A stretch of DNA of 64,000 bases from an uncultured Desulfobacteraceae bacterium (lineage in GTDB: Bacteria; Desulfobacterota; Desulfobacteria; Desulfobacterales; UBA2174): NCBI GenBank assembly GCA_937982505.1, contig CALJLV010000065.1, positions 30,195 through 94,194 on the forward strand, given 5' to 3'. Below, piece by piece: positions 35,877 through 44,222 of this stretch; within the stretch, counting starts at the first letter, position 1; every line of letters begins with the position of its first letter. A model generated the notes under the pieces. It saw only the letters and a list, made by a program, of their open reading frames with translations. It was not told the DNA's origin and made no database searches. The position numbers and the translations under genes are program-made.

Positions 35877-36677
35877 ATGAAACAAACTGACCGCCATAAT
35901 TCCATTGAAAAAGCCCTGCAGATCCTGCTCTCCTTCCAGGCCGAGCGGCCCTCCTGGGGGGTGCGGGAACTGGGCGCCCACCTGGGGTTCAGCCCGGCCA
36001 CGGTGCAGCGGATCCTGCAGGTATTGAAGCGCAGCGGCTTCGTGGCCCAGGATCCCGTCAGCCGCCAGTACCGCCTGGGCGTGGTCTTTTATCGTTTCTT
36101 GCACGCGCTCAAAGGAACCTACCCCATCACCCGCGCCAGCCAGCCGTTTCTCCAGGAACTCATGGCGGCCACCGGCGAAACGGTCCACTTGAACATCATC
36201 GAGGGAACCGACCGGGTCTGCGTCGACACCCTCGAATCGCACCAGGCCCTCAAGGCCTCCATGCCCATCGGCAGCCGCTCGCCCCTCTACGCCGGCGGGT
36301 CCTCAAAGTGCCTGCTGGCCTTCTGGGATCCCGAGCGTCGCGAGGGCTATCTCAACGATCTGACCGCCCTGGCCCCCTTCACCGACCGCACGGTCACCGA
36401 TATCACGGTCCTGCGCCGGGAGCTGGCCCAGATCGCGGCCCAGGGGTTTGCCGCCAGTCTGGGCGAACGCAACCGCGGGCTGGGGTCTCTCAGCGCGCCG
36501 GTCTTCGACCATCACGGCCGGCTGCTGGCCTCCTTGAGCCTGGCCATCCCCGAAATCCGATACAAGGATCAGGACCACCGCGACGCCTGCCTTAGGCAGC
36601 TGCAGAAAGCCGCCCGGGCCTTTTCCCGGGTGATGGGGCACGAAAGCGGTGACGCGCAGCAGCCTGAAACACCCTAG
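35877..36677 (+). CDS. IclR-family transcriptional regulator
   Basis: 266 residues. N-terminal winged HTH (SIEKALQILLSF.. then ..VRELGAHLGFSPATVQRILQ), and a C-terminal effector domain with ..GETVHLNIIEGTDRVCVDTL.. and ..GERNRGLGSLSAPVFDHHG... IclR proteins often control aromatic and organic acid catabolism operons. It is divergent from pgm and 64 nt upstream of the CoA-transferase gene, so control of the glutaryl-CoA cluster is likely. No Shine-Dalgarno is visible. Confidence 0.88.
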   Translation: MKQTDRHNSIEKALQILLSFQAERPSWGVRELGAHLGFSPATVQRILQVLKRSGFVAQDPVSRQYRLGVVFYRFLHALKGTYPITRASQPFLQELMAATGETVHLNIIEGTDRVCVDTLESHQALKASMPIGSRSPLYAGGSSKCLLAFWDPERREGYLNDLTALAPFTDRTVTDITVLRRELAQIAAQGFAASLGERNRGLGSLSAPVFDHHGRLLASLSLAIPEIRYKDQDHRDACLRQLQKAARAFSRVMGHESGDAQQPETP

Positions 36678-36741
36678 ACCGGAAGGAACGCTTCTGCCGT
36701 TCGCTTCCCCGAATCAACGCGGAACCTGACTGGAGAACACG

Positions 36742-37944
36742 ATGCAGGCAAATTCCAAACCCTTGAGCGACATCACCGTGCTGGATCTGTCCCGGGTTTT
36801 GGCCGGTCCCTACGCCACCATGGTCCTCGGAGACCTGGGGGCCGACGTAATTAAGGTCGAGCGGCCCAAGGTGGGCGACGATACCCGCCACTGGGGCCCG
36901 CCCAGCGCCGGCGGCGAGGCGGCCTACTACCTGTGCATCAACCGCAACAAGCGCAGCCTGACGGTGAACCTCAAAGACCCCCGGGGCCAGCAGCTCATCC
37001 GCGATCTGGCCCGCACCAGCGACATCGTCATCGAAAACTACATGGTGGGGACCCTGGACAAGATGGGGCTCGGCTACGCGGACCTGCGCCGGATCAACCC
37101 CGGAATCGTCTACTGCTCCATCACCGGTTTCGGCCAGGACGGCCCCTACAAGGACAAGCCAGGCTACGACTTCATGATCCAGGGAATGGGCGGCATCATG
37201 AGTTTCACCGGACCGGTGGAAGGCCCGCCCATGAAGGTGGGCGTGGCCATCGTGGACATCACCACGGGCCTGTTCGCCGTCAACGCCATCCTGGCGGCCC
37301 TGCGCCACCGGGAAAAAACCGGCCAGGGCCAGTACATCGACATGGCCCTGCTCGATTCGACCCTGGCCTGGCTGGCCAACGTGGGCAGCAACTACCTGGT
37401 CTCGGGGGTCAACCCCGCCCGCTGGGGCAATGCCCATCCGAACATCGTGCCCTACGAGCCGTTTCTCACCGCCGACGGGACCTACATCGCCCTGGCGGTG
37501 GGCAACGACCTGCAGTGGCAGAAATTCTGCGAGCTGGCCGGACTCAACGGCCTGGCCCAGGATCCGCGCTTTGCCACCAACCCCGAACGGGTCAAGCATC
37601 GCAAGACCCTGATCCCCCTGGTGGCCGAAGCCATGCTGCGAAGGCCCGGCCACGAGTGGCTCGCGGAGCTGAACAGGCTGCGCATCCCCTGCGGCCCCAT
37701 CAACACCCTGGACAAGGTCTTTTCCGATCCCCAGGTGCTGCACCGCGGCATGGTGGCCGAAATCCCCCACCCCACCGCGGGGAAGGTGAAGATGGTGCCC
37801 AGCCCCATGAAGCTGAGCCAGACCCCCTGCGAGATCCGGCGCCACCCGCCGCTTCTCGGCGAACACACCGACGAAGTGTTGAAGGAGCGCCTCCACCTGG
37901 AACCCGATCAGATCCTCGCCCTGAAAGAGGCCGGGGTGATCTGA
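36742..37944 (+). CDS. Class III (CaiB/BaiF) CoA-transferase, probably succinyl-CoA:glutarate
   Basis: 400 residues. ITVLDLSRVLAGPYATMVLG, then DLGADVIKVERP, is the family N-terminus; the catalytic Asp is expected at D143 in KPGYDFMIQGMGG. Family members move CoA between carboxylates by an aspartyl-CoA intermediate; the human glutarate enzyme (SUGCT) belongs here. Placement directly before glutaryl-CoA dehydrogenase suggests glutarate activation, but other dicarboxylates are possible. Confidence 0.85.
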   Translation: MQANSKPLSDITVLDLSRVLAGPYATMVLGDLGADVIKVERPKVGDDTRHWGPPSAGGEAAYYLCINRNKRSLTVNLKDPRGQQLIRDLARTSDIVIENYMVGTLDKMGLGYADLRRINPGIVYCSITGFGQDGPYKDKPGYDFMIQGMGGIMSFTGPVEGPPMKVGVAIVDITTGLFAVNAILAALRHREKTGQGQYIDMALLDSTLAWLANVGSNYLVSGVNPARWGNAHPNIVPYEPFLTADGTYIALAVGNDLQWQKFCELAGLNGLAQDPRFATNPERVKHRKTLIPLVAEAMLRRPGHEWLAELNRLRIPCGPINTLDKVFSDPQVLHRGMVAEIPHPTAGKVKMVPSPMKLSQTPCEIRRHPPLLGEHTDEVLKERLHLEPDQILALKEAGVI

Positions 37945-38022
37945 CCCTTTACCATCGGCAGGTTCGCGGTTTTCCCGGCCGCGCCCCTTGCCGCCCCAAA
38001 CCTTTTTCCTTAGGAGGAATCC

Positions 38023-39186
38023 ATGGATTTCAAGCTTTCCAAAGACCTTGAGATGCTGCGCGACGCGGTGCGCCAGTTCGCCACCAAGAAAATCGCCCCC
38101 AACGCCGATGCCTGGGATGCCGACCATTACCTGCCCTACAAGGAAGTGATGAAGCCCATGGGCGAACTGGGCTTTTTCGGCACCGTGATTCCCGAGGAAT
38201 ACGGCGGCGAGGACATGGGCTGGCTGGCGGCCATGATCGTTACCGAGGAGATCGCCCGGGCCTCGAGCTCCCTGCGGGTCCAGGTCAACATGCAAACCCT
38301 CGGCTGCGCCTTTACCATCTTCAACTACGGCAGCGAGGAACTGCGCCGGAAGTACATCGAAAAGCTCGTCAAGGCCGAGTACGTGGGCGGGTTCGCCATC
38401 ACCGAGCCGGACGCCGGCTCCGACGTCATGGCCCTGACCTCCACGGCCGAGGACAAGGGCGACCACTGGCTGCTCAACGGCTCCAAGACCTGGATCTCCA
38501 ACGCCCCGGTGGCCGACGTGCTCATCTACTACGCCTACACCGACAAGGCCGCCGGGTCCCGGGGCCTTTCGGCCTTCGTGCTCGAACCGAAGAACTTCAA
38601 CGGGGTCAAGACCTCGGGCCTCGACAAGATGGGCTCGCACTCGAGCCCCACCGGCGAAGTCTTCTGCTCCGACACGCGCGTGCCCAAGGAAAACATCATC
38701 GGCAAGCCGGGCGACGGGACCAAGATCGTCTTTTCCTCGCTCAATCAGACCCGCCTTTCGGCCGCCGCCGGGGCCGTGGGCTTGGCCCAGGCCTGCCTGG
38801 ACACCGTCGTCAAGTACTGCAACGAGCGCAAGCAGTTCGGCAAGCCCATCGGCACCTTCCAGATGAACCAGGACATGGTGGCCCAGATGTACAGCGAAAT
38901 CGAGGCCGCCCGCCTGCTGGTCTACAAGGCGGCCTGGGTCAAGGACCAGGGCAACCTCAACAACGGCCTGGACGTGGCCGTGGCCAAGTACATGGCCGGC
39001 GAGGCGGTCAACAAGTGCGCCAACTACGCCATGCGCATCCTGGGGGCCTACGGCTATTCCACCGAGTACCCCGTGGCGCGCTATTACCGCGACGCCCCCA
39101 CCTACACCATGGTGGAAGGCTCGTCGAACATCTGCAAATGGATCATCGCCCAGGACCAGCTCGGGATCCGCAAGGCGAACCGCTAG
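38023..39186 (+). CDS. Glutaryl-CoA dehydrogenase, non-decarboxylating type
   Basis: 387-residue acyl-CoA dehydrogenase with AGFAITEPDAGSDV-like substrate/FAD motif (GGFAITEPDAGSDV) and ..CNERKQFGKPIGTFQMNQ... From memory it is very close to the Desulfococcus multivorans enzyme. The active site reads TYTMVEGSSN: catalytic base E365 preceded by V364, the Tyr-to-Val exchange reported to distinguish non-decarboxylating from decarboxylating glutaryl-CoA dehydrogenases. The carboxylate-binding arginine is R85 (SSSLRVQVNM). The product would therefore be glutaconyl-CoA. AGGAGG precedes the ATG. A 12-bp hairpin follows. Confidence 0.9.
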   Translation: MDFKLSKDLEMLRDAVRQFATKKIAPNADAWDADHYLPYKEVMKPMGELGFFGTVIPEEYGGEDMGWLAAMIVTEEIARASSSLRVQVNMQTLGCAFTIFNYGSEELRRKYIEKLVKAEYVGGFAITEPDAGSDVMALTSTAEDKGDHWLLNGSKTWISNAPVADVLIYYAYTDKAAGSRGLSAFVLEPKNFNGVKTSGLDKMGSHSSPTGEVFCSDTRVPKENIIGKPGDGTKIVFSSLNQTRLSAAAGAVGLAQACLDTVVKYCNERKQFGKPIGTFQMNQDMVAQMYSEIEAARLLVYKAAWVKDQGNLNNGLDVAVAKYMAGEAVNKCANYAMRILGAYGYSTEYPVARYYRDAPTYTMVEGSSNICKWIIAQDQLGIRKANR

Positions 39187-39212
39187 CCGCCGCTGAGGCG
39201 AGCGCCCCAAAA

Positions 39213-39247
39213 CCGATCGGTCCGATCCCACGGACCGGACCGATCGG
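39213..39247 (+). repeat. 12-bp perfect hairpin between dehydrogenase and decarboxylase genes
   Basis: CCGATCGGTCCG (39213-39224) and CGGACCGATCGG (39236-39247) flank an 11-nt loop. No T-run follows, so it looks like an mRNA stabiliser or partial terminator inside the operon, perhaps setting different transcript levels for the two halves. Confidence 0.65.
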
Positions 39248-39292
39248 AGCGATTTCAGCCCCCCCCGGGCCCCCAAAAAGGAGCCTTTTGCC

Positions 39293-39694
39293 ATGTCCGA
39301 TGACGTCATTGAAAAAACCAAGAAGACCGCCGCCCTCTACTTCGAGGGGGTCCGGGACGAAGGCCCTTTCAGCCTCTGGAAGGCCTTCGACCCGGATCTG
39401 GCCAGGGACCTGTCCCTCTTTATCACCGGACGCCTCTACGCCCGGGAAAAGCTGCCCCACCCGACGCGCCAACTGGCCACCGTGGCGGCCCTGACAGTGC
39501 TTTGCCGGCCCGAGGAACTCAAGCTGCACATCCATGCGGCCCTCAACGTGGGCTGCACGCCCGCCGAGATCGCCGAAACCATCTTCCAGGTCTTTGTTTA
39601 CGGCGGGATGCCGGCCACCAACACGGCCCTCAAGACATTGCGCACCGTGTTGCAAGAGCGCGGGGCCTGGCCCGCCGTGCCGGCAGGGGCCTGA
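39293..39694 (+). CDS. Carboxymuconolactone decarboxylase (CMD/AhpD)-family protein
   Basis: 133 residues. The CMD fold core reads LPHPTRQLATVAALTVLCRP, then EELKLHIHAALNVGCTPAEIAE. The AhpD redox CxxC pair is absent; a Cys and His stand at the site used by gamma-carboxymuconolactone decarboxylases. AAAAGGAG precedes the ATG. Its position between the dehydrogenase and the sodium-pump subunits is odd; it may help glutaconyl-CoA handling, but no function can be assigned. Confidence 0.85.
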   Translation: MSDDVIEKTKKTAALYFEGVRDEGPFSLWKAFDPDLARDLSLFITGRLYAREKLPHPTRQLATVAALTVLCRPEELKLHIHAALNVGCTPAEIAETIFQVFVYGGMPATNTALKTLRTVLQERGAWPAVPAGA

Positions 39695-39724
39695 CGGCCG
39701 GCTTCGATCAAGGAGGTTTTCAAC

Positions 39725-39853
39725 ATGAAGGAAGCGTTTGAAATCTTCGTGGTGGGCATCGGCGGCGTCTTCGTCGGCATGGCCATGCTCTACGTCGCCG
39801 TGCGTCTGATCTCCCTGGTGGCGGACCGCATCAACGCCGGCAAGGAAGCCTGA
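39725..39853 (+). CDS. gcdD: Small membrane (delta/OadG-like) subunit of the decarboxylase pump
   Basis: Only 42 residues: one hydrophobic helix (about 7-32, EIFVVGIGGVFVGMAMLYVA) and a short charged tail. AAGGAGG lies 8 nt upstream and the stop is 1 nt before the beta-subunit ATG. One-helix OadG/GcdD subunits anchor the alpha subunit to beta; this copy is very short and lacks the Pro/Ala-rich soluble tail. Assignment rests on size, helix and position. Confidence 0.75.
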   Translation: MKEAFEIFVVGIGGVFVGMAMLYVAVRLISLVADRINAGKEA

Positions 39854-39854
39854 C

Positions 39855-40970
39855 ATGGAAAACCTGTCTGAACTGTTCAAAACCTCGGGATTTTTCTATC
39901 TCACTCCCGGCATGCTGGTCATGTGGGCCATCGCCTTCGTACTCATCTACCTGGCCATCGCCAAGGACTACGAGCCCCTGCTGCTGCTGCCCATCGGCTT
40001 CGGGATCCTGCTGGTCAACCTCCCGTTGACCGACCTGATGAAGCCCGGCGAAGGACTGGTCTGGCGTTTTTACCACTACGGGCTCCAGTGGGAGGTGATC
40101 CCGCCCCTGATCTTTCTCGGCCTGGGGGCCCTGACCGACTTCGGCCCCCTGCTGGCCAACCCGCGGCTCATCTTTTTGGGCGCCGGGGCCCAGGGGGGGG
40201 TCTACCTGACCTTCTTCGCCGCCTACGCCATGGGTTTCGATCTTAAGGAGGCGGCCACCATCGGGATCATCGGGGGAGCCGACGGGCCCACCACCATCTT
40301 TCTGGCCACCAAGATGGCGCCCCAGCTTCTGGGCAGCTGCGCCGTGGCGGCCTATTCGTACATGGCCCTGGTGCCCATCATCCAGCCGCCCATCATGCGG
40401 CTGCTCACCACCGGCGACGAGCGGCGCATCCGCATGAAAAAGGGGCGCAAGGTCTCGCCCCTGGAAAAGATCCTCTTTCCCGTCGTGGCGGCCGTCCTGC
40501 TCATCCTGCTGGTGCCGCCCTCGGCCCCGCTCATGGCCATGTTCATGCTGGGCAACCTCTTTCGCGAAGCCAAGGTGGTCGAACGGCTCACCAACGCGGC
40601 CCAGAACGAACTGCTCAACATCGTCACCATCTTTTTGGGCCTGCCGGTGGGGGCCACCATGAACGCGGAAAACTTTCTCCAGCCCAAGGTGATCTTCATC
40701 TTCTTTCTGGGGCTTTTGGCCTTCATGGTGAGCACGGCCACCGGGATTCTGCTGGCCAAGGCGATGAATCTGTTTTCCAGGGACAAGATCAACCCCCTGC
40801 TGGGCGCCGCCGGAGTCTCGGCCGTACCCATGGCGGCCCGGGTGGTCCACAAGGTGGGCGCCGAGGCGGACAAGAAGAACTACCTGCTCATGTACGCCAT
40901 GGGCCCCAACGTGGCCGGAGTGATCGGCACGGTCATCGCCGCGGGGATCTTTCTGACCCTGCTCAACTAG
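39855..40970 (+). CDS. gcdB: Glutaconyl-CoA decarboxylase beta subunit (Na+ pump)
   Basis: 371-residue polytopic membrane protein of the OadB/MmdB/GcdB family. The Na+-site motif GIIGGADGPTTIFLA has its key Asp at D143, and the second conserved region GAAGVSAVPMAARVVHKVG is followed by AMGPNVAGVIG. Carboxybiotin decarboxylation drives export of about two Na+. The substrate is assigned from the adjacent alpha subunit and glutaryl-CoA dehydrogenase. Confidence 0.95.
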   Translation: MENLSELFKTSGFFYLTPGMLVMWAIAFVLIYLAIAKDYEPLLLLPIGFGILLVNLPLTDLMKPGEGLVWRFYHYGLQWEVIPPLIFLGLGALTDFGPLLANPRLIFLGAGAQGGVYLTFFAAYAMGFDLKEAATIGIIGGADGPTTIFLATKMAPQLLGSCAVAAYSYMALVPIIQPPIMRLLTTGDERRIRMKKGRKVSPLEKILFPVVAAVLLILLVPPSAPLMAMFMLGNLFREAKVVERLTNAAQNELLNIVTIFLGLPVGATMNAENFLQPKVIFIFFLGLLAFMVSTATGILLAKAMNLFSRDKINPLLGAAGVSAVPMAARVVHKVGAEADKKNYLLMYAMGPNVAGVIGTVIAAGIFLTLLN

Positions 40971-41019
40971 TCGAAACAATTGCGTGGCATATCAACCATC
41001 ACACGAGGAGGAAACAAAA

Positions 41020-41235
41020 ATGGCGGAAAAGATTCTGGCCCCCCTGGCGGGCAAGGTGATTGCCATCAACATCCAGGTCGGCGGCAAGGTGGAAGAAGAC
41101 GACGAGGCCATGGTCATCGAGGCCATGAAGATGGAAACCGCCGTGTTCGTGCCCTGCAGCGGCACGGTCAAGGAGATCCTGGTCAAGGAAGGGGCCATGG
41201 TCGAGGAGGACGACGTGCTGGCGATTATCGAGTAG
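41020..41235 (+). CDS. gcdC: Biotin carrier (gamma) subunit, minimal biotinyl domain
   Basis: 71 residues, a bare biotinyl/lipoyl domain with the biotinylation motif EAMKMET (K37). AGGAGG at 41006-41011 fixes the start; an in-frame ATG at 40984 is unsupported. Unlike GcdC of Acidaminococcus it has no Ala/Pro-rich flexible linker. It carries carboxybiotin from the alpha to the beta subunit. Confidence 0.92.
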   Translation: MAEKILAPLAGKVIAINIQVGGKVEEDDEAMVIEAMKMETAVFVPCSGTVKEILVKEGAMVEEDDVLAIIE

Positions 41236-41291
41236 GTCGAAGGCCCGCACCGAACTTCCCAGTCACCCATCGCACACATCAGGAGTCGCTC

Positions 41292-43025
41292 ATGAGACCG
41301 TATTTCGAAAAGATGCCCGGCCTGGGCCGTGAACTGAAAAAAGGCGAAATCAAGCGCACCGAGGAAAACGTCCAGGCCCTCAAAAACGCCGAGACCGAAA
41401 TCGCCCAGGCCGTCGAGGCGGTGCACAACGCCGGCTTTCCCACCGAGAAGATCAACGCCCGCGGCGAGATGACCGTCTGGCAGCGGCTGGAATATCTGGT
41501 GGACCCGGGCACCTGGTGCCCCCTGCACACCCTCTTCAATCCCCTGGAAAACGAGGAAGGCACCACCAACGTCATCGACGGGCTGGGCCGGATCAGTGGC
41601 AAGTGGGCCGTGATCATCGGTTTTGACAACAAGGTGATGGCCGGGGCCTGGCTACCGGGCCAGTCCGAAAACATCCTTCGGGTCACCGATCTGGCCAAGC
41701 GCCTCAACGTGCCCCTGATCTGGCTGGTCAACTGCAGCGGCGCCAAGCTGCCCGAGCAGGAGAAATTCTACGCCAACCGCCGCGGGGCCGGCACCCCCTT
41801 CTTCCGTCACGCCGAACTCGAACAGATGGGGATCCCGGTCCTGGCCGGGATATACGGCACCAACCCGGCCGGCGGCGGCTACCAGGGCGTGAGCCCCACC
41901 ATCCTGTTTGCCCACAAAAACTGCAATATCGCCGTGGGCGGGGCCGGCATCGTCTCGGGCATGGCCCCCAAGGGGTACTTCGACACCGAAATGGCCGAAA
42001 CCCTCATCGAAAAAGCCAAGCAGTTCAAGGCCAAGCCCCCCGGATCGGTGAAGATCCACTACGACCAGACCGGCTTTTTCCGCTACCTGTATGAAGAGGA
42101 AAAGGGGGTTCTGGACGGACTCAAGGAATTCATGGCCCAGATGCCATCGTATCACCCCGAATTTTTTCGGGTGGCCAAACCCCAGGCCCCGAAGTACCCG
42201 GCCGAGGACGTCTACCATCTGCTGCCCCTGGAGCCCAAGCGGGTCTACGAGTTCGACCAGATCCTGGCACGCCTGGTGGACGGCAGTGAGCACATGGAGT
42301 TTCGTCCCGACTACGGACCGGAGATCTACAGCGGCCTGTGCAAGGTGGACGGGTACCTGGTGGGCTGCATCGGCAACCGCCAGGGATACCTGGGCAAGAA
42401 TTATCCGGAGTATGCGGATTATCCGGGCATCGGCGGCAAGCTCTACCGCCAGGGCCTGATCAAGATGAACGACTTTGTGATCCTCTGCGGCCGGGACCGG
42501 ATTCCGGTGATCTGGTTCCAGGACACCTCGGGGATCGACGTGGGCGACACGGCCGAAAAGGCCGAGCTGCTGGGCCTGGGCCAGTCGCTGATCTACTCGA
42601 TCCAGCAGACCGACGTGCCCATGATGCTGGTGGTGCTGCGCAAGGGAACGGCGGCGGCCCACTACGTCATGGGCGGACCGACGGCCAACCGCCACAACGC
42701 CTTCACCCTGGGCACGGCGGCCTCGGAGATCTACGTGATGCACGGCGAGACCGCCGCCGTGGCCACCTACGCCCGGCGCCTGGTCAAGGAAAAGGACGCC
42801 GGCCGGCCCCTGGAACCGGTCATTGAGAAGATGAACCAGATCGCCAAAGACTACCACGACAAGTCGCGGCCCCTGTTCTGCGCCCGTACCGGAATGCTCG
42901 ACGAGATCGTGCCCCTCGCCGAGCTGCGCAATTATCTGGTGGCCTTTGCCGGAGCCGCCTACCAGAACCCCAGATCCATCTGCCCCCAGCATCATCTCAT
43001 GCTGCCGCGCATCATCAAGGGCTGA
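41292..43025 (+). CDS. gcdA: Glutaconyl-CoA decarboxylase alpha subunit (carboxyltransferase)
   Basis: 577 residues, matching GcdA (about 587). Crotonase-like carboxyltransferase halves: N domain around VDPGTWCPLHTLFNPLENEE and ..IIGFDNKVMAGAWLPGQSEN.., C domain with ..IWFQDTSGIDVGDTAEKAELLGLGQSLIYSI.. and GGPTANRHNAFTLGTAASE. It moves the glutaconyl carboxyl group to biotin. AGGAG lies 6 nt before ATG 41292. Last gene of the cluster. Confidence 0.95.
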   Translation: MRPYFEKMPGLGRELKKGEIKRTEENVQALKNAETEIAQAVEAVHNAGFPTEKINARGEMTVWQRLEYLVDPGTWCPLHTLFNPLENEEGTTNVIDGLGRISGKWAVIIGFDNKVMAGAWLPGQSENILRVTDLAKRLNVPLIWLVNCSGAKLPEQEKFYANRRGAGTPFFRHAELEQMGIPVLAGIYGTNPAGGGYQGVSPTILFAHKNCNIAVGGAGIVSGMAPKGYFDTEMAETLIEKAKQFKAKPPGSVKIHYDQTGFFRYLYEEEKGVLDGLKEFMAQMPSYHPEFFRVAKPQAPKYPAEDVYHLLPLEPKRVYEFDQILARLVDGSEHMEFRPDYGPEIYSGLCKVDGYLVGCIGNRQGYLGKNYPEYADYPGIGGKLYRQGLIKMNDFVILCGRDRIPVIWFQDTSGIDVGDTAEKAELLGLGQSLIYSIQQTDVPMMLVVLRKGTAAAHYVMGGPTANRHNAFTLGTAASEIYVMHGETAAVATYARRLVKEKDAGRPLEPVIEKMNQIAKDYHDKSRPLFCARTGMLDEIVPLAELRNYLVAFAGAAYQNPRSICPQHHLMLPRIIKG

Positions 43026-43032
43026 CACACCG

Positions 43033-43065
43033 CCGGGGGAACCGGCGCCCGTCCGGTTCCCCCGG
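43033..43065 (+). terminator. 13-bp hairpin after gcdA
   Basis: CCGGGGGAACCGG (43033-43045) and CCGGTTCCCCCGG (43053-43065) with a 7-nt loop, starting 7 nt after the gcdA stop. Very stable but with no T-run; probably the end, or 3' protection, of the glutaryl-CoA operon transcript. Confidence 0.6.
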
Positions 43066-43112
43066 CCCGCCTTGGGCATCTTGACCTTTCAGCGACGCTG
43101 AACTTTTCCTTC

Positions 43113-43151
43113 TCAAAAAATCAGGCGGATCAAGAATGTTCCTTGATCCGC
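43113..43151 (-). terminator. Intrinsic terminator overlapping the end of the CNNM gene
   Basis: On the minus strand a 10-bp stem (43151-43142 with 43134-43125, GCGGATCAAG) and 7-nt loop are followed by TGA-TTTTTT (A-run at 43115-43120 on the plus strand). The stop codon of the gene lies within the stem. Confidence 0.8.
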
Positions 43152-44218
43152 TCGGCCGTGGCCGCATCGATGCCCAGCTCCCTGGCGCGCTTGATCCACT
43201 GCCTGCGGGCCAGCAGGCGCATGTCCGCCACATTGTCGGTCTCGTCCACGATCTCCATCCCCATGAGGGTCTCCACCAGGTCTTCGAGGGTCACCAGTCC
43301 CGCGGTGCCGCCATGCTCGTCCACCACGACGGCGATCTGCTGGCGGGCCTGAAGCAGACGCTCGAACAGGAGCGGCAGGGAAACCGATTCGGGGACGGCC
43401 AGGATCTCGCGCTTCAGGGAGGTCAGATCGCCACTGGCACTGCCGCGGGTGCTGGCGATCAGGACGTCGTCCTTGAGGACAAAGCCGCTGATCTCGTCGA
43501 TCCCCCCGCGATACAGCGGCAGACGGGAGAATGGCGCGGCGGTGACCCGCTTGAGGGCCTCGCCGATGGACATGGCCTCGGGCAGGGCCTCGACGACCGT
43601 CCGCGGGGTCATGATATCGGCGATCTTCAAGGACGCGAAACGCAGCAGGTTTCCGATCATGCGCGACTCCTCGGCCTGGATCTGCCCGCTTTGCTCTCCC
43701 ATCCGGGCCATGGCCAGAAACTCCTCCCGGCTGAATCCGGTCCCCTGCTTTCCAGCCGCGATCCAGCGCGTCAACCCCTCCGAGATCCGTACGATGGGGT
43801 ACAGGACCAGGATCAACAGATGGACGAAGGTGGCCACCGGCCCGGTCAACCGCGTCCAGTAGACGGCCCCGATGGTCTTGGGCACGATTTCGGACAGAAA
43901 GAGGATCAGCAGGGTCATGACGGCCGAAAAGAGGCCGAACCAGACGCTGCCAAAGACCGCGTCGGCCTTGGCGCCGGCCCCGATGGCCCCCACGGTGTGG
44001 GCGATGGTGTTCAGCGTCAGAATGGCGGCCAGGGACCGATCCACCTCGTCCTGCCGCAGCCGCGTGAGCAGTGCGGCCCGTCGGGGCCGCGTCTCTCTGA
44101 GGCCCTCGATGTAGGACGGGGTGATGCTCAGCAGCACGGCCTCGGCCACCGAGCACAGGAAGGAAAAGAGCAGGGCCAGGCCCATGTAGGCGATCAACAG
44201 GGCGACATGAATGCTCAT
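43130..44218 (-). CDS. CNNM/CorB-type transmembrane protein with CBS domains
   Basis: 362 residues. DUF21/CNNM transmembrane domain with three to four helices (..LLFSFLCSVAEAVLLSITPSYIEGL.., ..LFLSEIVPKTIGAVYW..), then the CBS pair (..IADIMTPRTVVEALPEAMS.. and ..IAVVVDEHGGTAGLVTLEDLVETLMG..). No C-terminal CorC_HlyC domain is seen, so it is the short form. Family members take part in Mg2+ transport; older annotations call them hemolysins. 4 nt downstream of the mannosyltransferase gene. Confidence 0.9.
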   Translation of the reverse strand: MSIHVALLIAYMGLALLFSFLCSVAEAVLLSITPSYIEGLRETRPRRAALLTRLRQDEVDRSLAAILTLNTIAHTVGAIGAGAKADAVFGSVWFGLFSAVMTLLILFLSEIVPKTIGAVYWTRLTGPVATFVHLLILVLYPIVRISEGLTRWIAAGKQGTGFSREEFLAMARMGEQSGQIQAEESRMIGNLLRFASLKIADIMTPRTVVEALPEAMSIGEALKRVTAAPFSRLPLYRGGIDEISGFVLKDDVLIASTRGSASGDLTSLKREILAVPESVSLPLLFERLLQARQQIAVVVDEHGGTAGLVTLEDLVETLMGMEIVDETDNVADMRLLARRQWIKRARELGIDAATAERIKEHS

Positions 44219-44222
44219 CGGT

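Noticed and set aside
36592..39321. 909-codon open frame on the minus strand opposite the CoA-transferase and dehydrogenase genes
   Set aside because: Low-complexity His/Gly/Asp translation typical of the antisense of GC-rich genes; no motif or start signal.
43130..44218. Hemolysin
   Set aside because: Historic name for the CNNM/CBS family; nothing here suggests haemolytic activity.
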